Shown here piece after piece: positions 8,101 through 13,043 of a stretch of DNA of 13,043 nucleotides; the stretch's first letter is position 1, and each line of letters opens with the position of its first letter. The notes under the pieces were generated by a model. It made no database searches. It had not been told where the DNA came from and saw only the letters and a program-made list of their open reading frames with translations. A program made the translations under genes and the position numbers. This DNA comes from an uncultured Neisseriaceae bacterium (GTDB lineage Bacteria; Pseudomonadota; Gammaproteobacteria; Burkholderiales; UBA11063), in NCBI GenBank assembly GCA_903891375.1, contig CAITEL010000176.1, forward strand, positions 1 to 13,043, in the 5' to 3' direction.

Positions 8101-8477
8101 GCGAAGTATTAAATGTTCCGACAACTGAGGCTAATAGTATAACGATACAAGGGAAAAAATTATTTAATTTTGCCGTAAAAACCATGTCGTTAGTTACACA
8201 TAAATGTTGTCAAAATGACGGAGTTGAATTACGTGATATTGCACTGGTTATTCCACACCAAGCTAATCAACGGATTATAGATGCTATAGAACGCCGACTA
8301 AATATGCAAGCTGGATCTATGTATAGTAATATTAGTAATTATGGCAATACTTCATCATGCACAATACCCATTGCTATGGCGGAGACTTTACACACCATCA
8401 AACCAATGGATAGAATGATTTTAAGTGCCTTTGGCGGTGGTTTTACTGCTGGAGCAGCACTTCTTACTGCACGTTAA
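5127..8477 (+). CDS. Fused 2-oxoacid dehydrogenase E1 alpha/beta - lipoyl domain - KAS III
   Basis: This single 1116-residue chain joins four enzymatic parts. Residues about 10-330 are an E1 alpha domain with the thiamine-diphosphate motif from GDG (148-150) to NNN (177-179), and GRQM (99-102) and NHSNADDQKLYR (248-259) as in branched-chain E1. Residues about 340-680 are E1 beta: GEDIEDNKGDVFG, catalytic-type Glu E401 in SPLSES, FADF and H471 in GPFHSQ. Residues about 685-758 are a lipoyl domain with the acceptor lysine K725 in EASKA. After a Lys/Pro-rich linker, residues about 785-1116 are a FabH-like beta-ketoacyl-ACP synthase III with RTGIRQR (832-838), C913 in AACSGF, H1044 in PHQANQR and N1074 in GNTSS. 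Inferred role: decarboxylate a 2-oxoacid (perhaps branched), acylate the lipoyl arm and prime chain elongation with malonyl-ACP. There is no E2 or E3 domain. A GST-like gene follows after 22 bases. Substrate and product are unknown. Confidence 0.92.
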   Translation: MHTVPHLTTKQNTLIELYKFMISSRESDIVESELVNSGEANFLASSKGHEGSVILAPFLQKSDWLHCHYRDKALMLARGISSEMFFYSALAKAESHSHGRQMVSHMSAPELNIMGIVGPVGNSALQAAGVAHVIKNDHDNPIVLCAIGDGTSQQGEVFEAIAETKRSNLPVLFVIHNNNLAISTRTQGKTFFSLPNGANPTSFYDIPISHIDGMNALANYDTFENIIQNMRKTREPHIVIFNVDRLDNHSNADDQKLYRSEHEINLSKTNDPLLLGYEYLKQSGIDVEILEKAKCDAIKTVRDAIEIARHGSNPNATFSAEIELPEELKASAPEYRGNFNAEKRYTMLEAMRETFNHNLATDDRVCLLGEDIEDNKGDVFGITKGLSTKYPGRVVNSPLSESTIVGLASGMALTGKRPVAFIQFADFMPLAYNQIFTELATMHWRTNGGWQCPVIVFAACGGYRPGLGPFHSQTNEATYAHIPGLDVYMPSNAADATGMLNAAFKSNRPSVFLYPKKLLNNGSVRDTTSCDIEKQLIPVGKARIERPGTDITLVSWGNTISLCITVADTLETIGIATEIIDIRTIKPYDKNTIIASVEKTKRLIVVHEDNLTCGLGGDIIATVIENCKSAIKARRITRSDTYTPCNFINQLEVLPSYEKILEAATEILDLDLSWEAENIHDASLFNVEVIGASPSDESVLINTLFIKIGDSVCAGDKLVDIEASKAAGEILSPCNGIVEEVLVAESKRAIVGNILLKLRLPEGTTKNAQVKPKKAIISRKKSSPDIVINTVSGGIYPVGINTPSFKTGSRKVKNDELLTNFSEYTEEDIVKRTGIRQRFWLDHGESLVDIATTAVIDALNKNNLKLSDINTVICATCTPEQYMTPSVSCLVLEKLYKTFGEHAITAYDINAACSGFIFGLQNAKDYLQTRPNERILLITAEALSKRTDIKDFDTAFLFGDAATATIISGNNYIESCDAIINQIYLTSVAENGEVLNVPTTEANSITIQGKKLFNFAVKTMSLVTHKCCQNDGVELRDIALVIPHQANQRIIDAIERRLNMQAGSMYSNISNYGNTSSCTIPIAMAETLHTIKPMDRMILSAFGGGFTAGAALLTAR

Positions 8478-8487
8478 TATTTTTTTG

Positions 8488-8492
8488 AAGGA
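8488..8492 (+). promoter_or_regulatory. Ribosome binding site fixing the GST start
   Basis: AAGGA lies 7 bases before the ATG at 8500. An in-frame start at 8425 would overlap the fusion gene and add 25 residues ahead of the thioredoxin fold, so 8500 is preferred. Confidence 0.75.
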
Positions 8493-8499
8493 CATCAAT

Positions 8500-9153
8500 A
8501 TGCTTAATATATACGGTAGCCCACTTTCTTCACCTACAAACAAGGTACGTTATGTAGCAAATTTCTTAGGAATAAATGCTGAGTTTCATAATGTAAACCT
8601 AGGTGCTGGGGAACAACGTAGCCCAGAATATCTAAAGATTAATCCGTTTGCTAAAGTGCCTGCCATTGAAGATGAAGGCTTTACTTTAGCTGAAAGCAAT
8701 GCAATTATTCGTTATATGGCAAACAAATGTAACTCTACATTGTACCCAACCAATTTAAAAGAACGAGCTATTGTTGATGAATGGATAGATTACGCTTCAC
8801 AACATATTGCTATCCCGTTAGCAAAAATTATGTTTAATACTTATTTTTATAAATTATCAAAAACAGAGCTTGACACTCGTTCATTAGAGGATGGAAAAAA
8901 TTTTATTAATAAGAATTTACCTAACGTAGAACAACAATTAACTAAAAATACATACATAGCTGGTAAAACATTAACTCTAGCAGATTTTACATTATTAGCT
9001 TCTCTTGATGTGTGTGAACTTTGTCAAGTGGATTTGACTAACTATCCGCAAATTAGTAAGTGGCGTAAACAACTCATGACAGAACAGTTTTATTCTAACT
9101 GCCATGAAAGTTACACCAGCATGTTTAATAAGGTTTTAGCATCGTTTAAATAA
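8500..9153 (+). CDS. Glutathione S-transferase family protein
   Basis: This is a 217-residue protein with the two-domain GST layout. Residues 1-78 form the thioredoxin-like domain, starting MLNIYGSPLSSPTNKVRYVA, where S10/S11 are candidates for the residue that activates glutathione in theta-like and bacterial GSTs. The cis-proline VPAI (53-56) and the glutathione-contacting AESNAI (64-69) follow. Residues about 88-217 are the helical domain with the N-capping box LTLADFT (158-164). It most resembles theta/beta-type bacterial GSTs. It begins 22 bases after the E1-KAS III fusion gene and shares its terminator, so the two are probably co-transcribed. Whether it serves the same pathway (thioester or electrophile handling) or is an independent detoxification enzyme cannot be told. 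Confidence 0.88.
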   Translation: MLNIYGSPLSSPTNKVRYVANFLGINAEFHNVNLGAGEQRSPEYLKINPFAKVPAIEDEGFTLAESNAIIRYMANKCNSTLYPTNLKERAIVDEWIDYASQHIAIPLAKIMFNTYFYKLSKTELDTRSLEDGKNFINKNLPNVEQQLTKNTYIAGKTLTLADFTLLASLDVCELCQVDLTNYPQISKWRKQLMTEQFYSNCHESYTSMFNKVLASFK

Positions 9154-9172
9154 TAAAACTTTCTAACTTATG

Positions 9173-9205
9173 AGAGTTCATCATCATATCTGGTGAACTC
9201 TTTTT
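9173..9205 (+). terminator. Rho-independent terminator after the GST gene
   Basis: AGAGTTCATC (9173-9182) pairs with GGTGAACTCT (9192-9201) in a 10-bp stem with one G-U pair and a 9-base loop. It runs directly into TTTTT. It lies 20 bases after the GST stop and closes the fusion-GST transcription unit. Confidence 0.85.
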
Positions 9206-9251
9206 CGGCAGCACTATCCAAAAGAACTAAGAGTAAACACAATCAAAAACC

Positions 9252-9353
9252 TTGCGGCAAGTAGCGCAGTTTGTTTAGAATAAAAACTTTTTACAGAGCA
9301 AGGGCTGGATACCAGCCGTCGCTGGTATGACAGTGTTGCGGCAAGCTGCGAGG
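9252..9353. repeat. Direct repeat pair TTGCGGCAAG
   Basis: TTGCGGCAAG occurs at 9252-9261 (followed by TAGCGCAG) and at 9336-9345 (followed by CTGCGAGG). The motif is a near-palindrome (CTTGC-G-GCAAG in the first copy). The pair encloses the palindromic unit at 9304-9331, so the whole may be one composite intergenic repeat. Confidence 0.6.
9304..9331. repeat. Palindromic repeat unit, copy 2 (variant)
   Basis: GCTGGATACCAGC followed by GTCGCTGGTATGAC is a variant of the unit at 2391-2418. C-to-A in the left arm is matched by G-to-T in the right arm (ATACCAGC/GCTGGTAT). The stem is therefore preserved by compensating change, which supports selection or mobility of the folded form. Confidence 0.8.
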
Positions 9354-9427
9354 AATTATACCCAAAGAGATTTTAAACAAAGCAATTGGCACGAAATTAG
9401 ATGAGGTGAGCTTGTAATGATTAAATG

Positions 9428-9601
9428 TAATGACTCACACTATCTACACTAAGTACCTAGACAAATGTTTTATCTGGTATTTTATTTAAGGATATTTATG
9501 TCCTTTAAATTTAATAAGGGCAATGGCTGGATCCCAGCCTACGCTGGGATGACAAATGTCTGAAAATTTATGGCTTGGTACTTATATTAACAGTGTCATT
9601 A
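9428..9601. repeat. Possible second MITE-like element
   Basis: TAAGTACC with following AG (9450-9460) reappears inverted as CTTGGTACTTA (9574-9584). Outside these, TAATGAC (9428-9434) reappears inverted as GTCATTA (9595-9601). The palindromic unit 9526-9553 lies within. This resembles the organisation of the element at 2315-2463, but the inverted repeats are imperfect and I see no clear target duplication, so boundaries are uncertain. Confidence 0.35.
9526..9553. repeat. Palindromic repeat unit, copy 3
   Basis: This unit is base-for-base the same as 2391-2418 (stem ATCCCAGC/GCTGGGAT, loop CTAC). It lies 65 bases beyond the 3' end of dusA and may act as a transcript-end structure for it. Confidence 0.85.
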
Positions 9602-9617
9602 ATTAAAGCTTAAACAA

Positions 9618-10577
9618 TCATTCTACCATAGATTCCACTAAATTTACATACGTCTGTATATCATTGCTTTTTATGATTTCTTGAGTTAAAGTATGGCGCC
9701 ATAATTTAGCATTGGTACAGCCATGATATAAACCAATCATGTGGCGTGTAATATGATGTAGGTGGATTCCTTTTCGTGCCATCTCTTCTAAATAACAAAT
9801 CATTGATAACGCAATTTGCTTGCGTGTTTTAATGATGAATGACATATCGTTAAAAAATAATTGATCAAAATTGCTAAATAAATATGGATTATAATATGCC
9901 TCTCGACCAAGCATAACACCATCAACATGAAGCAGGTGCTCATGAATTTCAGCAATCGTTTTCACCCCACCATTTATCATTATGTTTAACTGTGGTAAAT
10001 CTTTTTTTAATTGATAAACAAAATTATATTTTAATGGTGGCACTTCACGGTTTTGTTTTGGTGACAAACCTTTTAAAATAGCATTTCTGGCATGAACAAT
10101 AAAATCCACACAACCAACTTTGGCAATAGTAGTTACAAAGTTCAATAAATTATCGTAGCTATCCTCATAATCTAAACCAATTCGATGCTTTAATGTTATT
10201 GGAATGGATACACTATCTTGCATAGACTGGATACAATCCGCCACAAGATTTGGTTCACGCATTAAACATGCACCAAAATTACCTGATTTTACTCTATCCG
10301 ACGGACAACCTACATTTAAATTAATCGCCGAATATCCATATTCCTCACAGATTTTACTTGCATTAACTAGCTTTTGTGGATTCGAACCACCAAGCTGGAC
10401 CACCACTGGTTTTTCATCTATAGAGTAACTAAGCAATTTATCCAAATTGCCATGTAAAATCGCATCAGCAACAATCATTTCCGTATATAATTCAGATTCT
10501 GCAGTGATTTGACGCATAAAGTAGCGAAAGTGTCGATCTGTCCAATCTAGCATTGGCGCAATTGCTATTTTCCTCAA
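9618..10577 (-). CDS. dusA: tRNA-dihydrouridine synthase A
   Basis: DusA is an FMN- and NADPH-dependent enzyme that reduces uridines 20/20a in the tRNA D-loop. The 319 residues form the TIM-barrel plus C-terminal helical domain of the Dus family. Diagnostic segments are APMLDWTDRHFRYFMR (7-22, FMN site and DusA signature), NLNVGCPSDRVKSGNFGAC (86-104) with catalytic Cys C91, KHRIGLD, and HARNAILKGLSPKQNREVPP, whose LSPK-NR wording marks DusA rather than DusB or DusC. The start is a TTG at 10577: an in-frame TAA lies four codons upstream, the first internal ATG would delete the FMN-binding IAPM, and AAGG stands 7 bases before the TTG. It lies 65 bases downstream of relA on the same strand, probably in one transcript. 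Confidence 0.95.
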   Translation of the reverse strand: MRKIAIAPMLDWTDRHFRYFMRQITAESELYTEMIVADAILHGNLDKLLSYSIDEKPVVVQLGGSNPQKLVNASKICEEYGYSAINLNVGCPSDRVKSGNFGACLMREPNLVADCIQSMQDSVSIPITLKHRIGLDYEDSYDNLLNFVTTIAKVGCVDFIVHARNAILKGLSPKQNREVPPLKYNFVYQLKKDLPQLNIMINGGVKTIAEIHEHLLHVDGVMLGREAYYNPYLFSNFDQLFFNDMSFIIKTRKQIALSMICYLEEMARKGIHLHHITRHMIGLYHGCTNAKLWRHTLTQEIIKSNDIQTYVNLVESMVE

Positions 10578-10584
10578 GTTGTAA

Positions 10585-10588
10585 CCTT
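10585..10588 (-). promoter_or_regulatory. Ribosome binding site for the TTG start of dusA
   Basis: On the minus strand AAGG lies 7 bases before the TTG codon. Together with the upstream in-frame stop it shows that dusA starts with a rare TTG, which should reduce its translation. Confidence 0.6.
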
Positions 10589-10642
10589 ATTTTAATTTTC
10601 TATGGTTATTTACTCGCCACATCAAAAAATGAAATGTGACAT

Positions 10643-12868
10643 TTATTTACGAGCGACTTCAATCACTCCTTGGATTCTAAAGATTTTATTAATTATCCAT
10701 TCAAAATTAAATTCGGAACCCGTAACTTGTAACGTAAATACCATAAACGCCCGATTATTTTTACACACTGTTCTTAATCCATTTATATGTAATCGTTCAA
10801 CCGCAAATAAATCCGTTAAATCACGAAGTAAGCCTGACCTATCATTAGCAATAATCTCAATATCTGCATTAAATACTGCAGTTTTTATGTCTGAACCCCA
10901 ATCAACCGTCACCACTCTATTTGGAGAAAGCTTTGCCTGACGTTTTATACCATTGCAACTACGACGATGAATTGCTACGCCATTACCCTGCGTAACAAAT
11001 CCTATAATAATATCACCAGGAATTGGTTTGCAACACTTAGCAATATGCGTCACAATCCCACTTACACCATCAACCAATATTCCAGCAAATTGTTTTTGAT
11101 TTTTGGGTGTTTGACTATGAGCTGAGAAGTCTACATCACCAATTTCAGGCTCTTTTTCGTGCTCAACTTTCGTTAGTAGTTTTGTTATCGCCTCACGCAC
11201 TGCATGTGGCGTTATATCCCCCTTACCCAAGTCAATACACAATATTTTTTCGTTCTCATAATTTAATTTAGATACTATTTCCGCTATTGTAGGCCTAACA
11301 TTAGCATGGAATTTAGATATTTCTCTCTCGAAGATTTCTTGACCCGATTCCAAAAACTCTTCATTATTTAAATTACGAATATACCGCCGTATAGCACTAA
11401 TTGCCTTAGTGCTTTTAACCCATCCTTCATGCAACCAGTTTATACTAGGCCCACCTTGTTTCACGGTTAAAATTTCGATTCTTTGACCATTTTTTAAGGT
11501 GGTTGATAATGGTACAATATGCCCATCAATCTTTGCTCCACGGCATTTATTACCCACATCACTATGCACAGCAAAAGCAAAATCAATAGGTGTTGAACCT
11601 TTGGGTAATGGGATTACCTTACCAGTTGGGGTCATCACATAAATAGTATCGCTGAAGATTTCGTTTTTAAAAATATCAGCAATATCTTTTCTTTCAGTCA
11701 ACTCTTCACGCCAATCAAGTAACTGGCGTAACCACGCTAATTTTTCGGCAAATAACGTGCTATTATTTGAGGCTTTATCACCAAGTTCTTTATAGCGCCA
11801 ATGGGCTGCTATCCCGTATTCAGCATGATCATGCATGGCGAAAGTACGAATTTGAATCTCAACAACCCTATTTTCTGGCCCAATCACACACGTATGCAAA
11901 CTTTGATAGTTATTTGGTTTTGGATTAGAAATATAATCATCAAATTCACCTGGGATCGGTGAATATTTAGTATGAACGATTCCTAAAACAGTGTAACAAT
12001 CTCTAACTTCTGGAACTAATACTCTCAATGCTCTTATATCGTACAAGTCATCAAAATCATAGTTTTTCTTTTTCATTTTACGCCAAATAGAGTATATATG
12101 CTTAGCCCTACCAGTTACCTGATAATCTTTAATGCCACTTTCATCCATTTGACCACTTAAAAATTCTTTTATCCGTTCAATATAATCTAAACGTTCTTGT
12201 CTAGTTTCATCTAATAAATTCGCAATTTTTTTGTATTGTTCATGGTGCAAATATTTAAAAGATAAATCTTCTAGCTCCCACTTAATTTGCCAAACTCCAA
12301 GACGATTCGCCAATGGTGAGAAAATCTCTACAGTTTCAACTGCTATCTTCCTTTGAATCTCAACATCTGCACATGATTTCAGATTTAACATCAATTCACC
12401 ACGACCGACTAAAACGATTAACACTACACGAATATCACTAGCCATTGCTAATAGCATCTTCCGAATTACTTCAATTTGTTCTTTCTTTTCACCTTCGTTC
12501 TCCACATCCGCCAAAGCACCTAATTTACGAATTTGCGTTACACGATTAACACCATCAATTAACTCTGCCACCTTAGAATCAAAACCTAAGAGCTCTTCTT
12601 TCCAATTAGTACAGAATTTAGGCAATGCATACAAAATAGTAGCAATAACCGCATCAGAATATAAATGAAGGCTTGCCACCGTATTAGCGCAACTAAGTGC
12701 ATGGGTAAGTAGATCCACATCGGTGGGGAAGAACTTCTTACCCTGATAATAACTCTCAGCAATAGTTATTGCTTTTTCAAATAACTCTATTTCATCTGCA
12801 TCGAAATTTTCTTGTTGATTATCTATCCAAGAACTGATGTCGCTGAAGCTTTTTTTGACTGTAACCAT
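10643..12868 (-). CDS. relA: GTP pyrophosphokinase RelA, (p)ppGpp synthetase
   Basis: RelA makes (p)ppGpp from ATP and GTP/GDP on ribosomes stalled with uncharged tRNA. The 741 residues match long RSH proteins. The N-terminal hydrolase-like domain (about 30-200) lacks the HD metal motif: the region around 66-85 reads SLHLYSDAVIATILYALPKF, so it should be hydrolase-dead. The synthetase domain (about 245-360) has GRAKHIYSIWRKM (253-265), YDIRALRV, EFDD (308-311, the ExDD form typical of monofunctional RelA) and YQSLHT (321-326). A TGS domain (about 405-468), a helical region, the zinc-finger/CC domain (C612, C613, H634, C638) and a C-terminal ACT/RRM domain (about 665-741) follow. ATG at 12868 fits the family; no clear Shine-Dalgarno is seen. 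A TAAAAT at 12905-12910 (minus strand) is a possible -10. A separate SpoT-type hydrolase is expected elsewhere in the genome. Confidence 0.96.
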   Translation of the reverse strand: MVTVKKSFSDISSWIDNQQENFDADEIELFEKAITIAESYYQGKKFFPTDVDLLTHALSCANTVASLHLYSDAVIATILYALPKFCTNWKEELLGFDSKVAELIDGVNRVTQIRKLGALADVENEGEKKEQIEVIRKMLLAMASDIRVVLIVLVGRGELMLNLKSCADVEIQRKIAVETVEIFSPLANRLGVWQIKWELEDLSFKYLHHEQYKKIANLLDETRQERLDYIERIKEFLSGQMDESGIKDYQVTGRAKHIYSIWRKMKKKNYDFDDLYDIRALRVLVPEVRDCYTVLGIVHTKYSPIPGEFDDYISNPKPNNYQSLHTCVIGPENRVVEIQIRTFAMHDHAEYGIAAHWRYKELGDKASNNSTLFAEKLAWLRQLLDWREELTERKDIADIFKNEIFSDTIYVMTPTGKVIPLPKGSTPIDFAFAVHSDVGNKCRGAKIDGHIVPLSTTLKNGQRIEILTVKQGGPSINWLHEGWVKSTKAISAIRRYIRNLNNEEFLESGQEIFEREISKFHANVRPTIAEIVSKLNYENEKILCIDLGKGDITPHAVREAITKLLTKVEHEKEPEIGDVDFSAHSQTPKNQKQFAGILVDGVSGIVTHIAKCCKPIPGDIIIGFVTQGNGVAIHRRSCNGIKRQAKLSPNRVVTVDWGSDIKTAVFNADIEIIANDRSGLLRDLTDLFAVERLHINGLRTVCKNNRAFMVFTLQVTGSEFNFEWIINKIFRIQGVIEVARK

Positions 12869-12968
12869 AATGTTTAATACTTTTATTTTATTTCTTCAAT
12901 TAGAATTTTACTACAAATAAGGTGTGACGTGCTAGGTTTTGCGTTTTTAATCTCCAATATATAAAATT

Positions 12969-13005
12969 AAAAAAACCACTAGTGTGAATATCTAGTGGTT
13001 TTTTT
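12969..13005. terminator. Strong bidirectional terminator
   Basis: AAAAAAACCACTAG (12969-12982) pairs perfectly with CTAGTGGTTTTTTT (12992-13005): a 14-bp stem, 9-base loop and T-tracts on both strands. It lies upstream of relA, so it most likely ends a minus-strand gene beyond the right edge and insulates relA from it. Confidence 0.85.
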
Positions 13006-13043
13006 AATTTATTGTAACTATACTAATAGTTAAATTTTAATAA

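Larger units (their letters stand above)
9206..9617. other. Gene-free repeat-rich stretch
   Basis: I see no convincing coding frame or RNA gene in these 412 bases between the GST terminator and the dusA stop. They hold two copies of a TTGCGGCAAG motif, two units of the GGAT-CCAGC palindrome family and an outer pair of imperfect inverted repeats, all listed separately. It looks like a landing zone for small non-autonomous repeats. Confidence 0.7.

Noticed and set aside
5127..8477. The fusion as an artefact of missed stops between separate genes
   Set aside because: The frame is continuous without stops, and no internal Shine-Dalgarno/ATG pair stands at the domain junctions as adjacent genes would need. 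Domain spacing is natural with a low-complexity linker before KAS III.
9206..9617. CRISPR-like array in the repeat-rich stretch
   Set aside because: The repeats are few, unevenly spaced and in part inverted. There is no regular spacer pattern and no cas gene nearby.
10578..10642. Terminator between relA and dusA
   Set aside because: Only a 7-bp stem (GTCACAT/ATGTGGC on the minus strand) without a U-tract is seen, too weak to call. Co-transcription is more likely.
10602..10940. 112-codon plus-strand frame over the 3' end of relA
   Set aside because: It is antisense to the conserved ACT domain of relA and shows no protein family features.

Overview
This is an AT-rich proteobacterial chromosome segment, roughly 35-38% GC by eye. 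It carries a conserved housekeeping set (greB, radA, typA/bipA, dusA, relA). The GreB core, a RelA/SpoT homologue with a dead HD domain and an ExDD synthetase motif, and DusA together point to the Beta-/Gammaproteobacteria. I cannot fix the genus. Copies of the short GGATCCCAGC...GCTGGGATGAC palindromic family lie between genes, as in many proteobacterial genomes, and nothing suggests a phage or plasmid.

Layout. 1-361: a doubtful short reading frame, possibly a gene remnant, then a perfect 31-bp inverted repeat that runs into the 3' end of greB (minus strand). 824-927: divergent region between greB and radA. 928-2289: radA. 2315-2463: a 149-bp MITE-like insertion with terminal inverted repeats and a 9-11 bp target duplication. 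2562-2900: a small coiled-coil, tail-anchored protein of unknown function. 3039-4850: typA. 4863-5126: a hairpin, a 32-codon peptide with a good ribosome binding site, and the leader of the next gene. 5127-8477: a 1116-residue multidomain enzyme. 8500-9153: a glutathione S-transferase-like gene in the same transcription unit, ended by a strong terminator. 9206-9617: a repeat cluster without genes. 9618-10577 and 10643-12868: dusA and relA on the minus strand, probably co-transcribed in the order relA-dusA. 12969-13005: a terminator for whatever lies to the right.

The most unusual item is the 5127-8477 gene. One uninterrupted polypeptide contains a thiamine-diphosphate 2-oxoacid dehydrogenase E1 alpha part, an E1 beta part (both resembling the branched-chain type), a lipoyl domain and a complete beta-ketoacyl-ACP synthase III (FabH-like) with its Cys-His-Asn triad. 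No E2 acyltransferase domain is present. The arrangement suggests decarboxylation of a 2-oxoacid, acylation of the fused lipoyl arm and direct hand-over of the acyl group to the KAS III cysteine. That would start a fatty acid or polyketide chain without free acyl-CoA. This mechanism is inference; the domain order and catalytic residues are read directly.

The remaining genes serve transcription fidelity (GreB), recombination repair (RadA), ribosome assembly and stress GTPase function (TypA), tRNA modification (DusA) and the stringent response (RelA). They look intact and ordinary.
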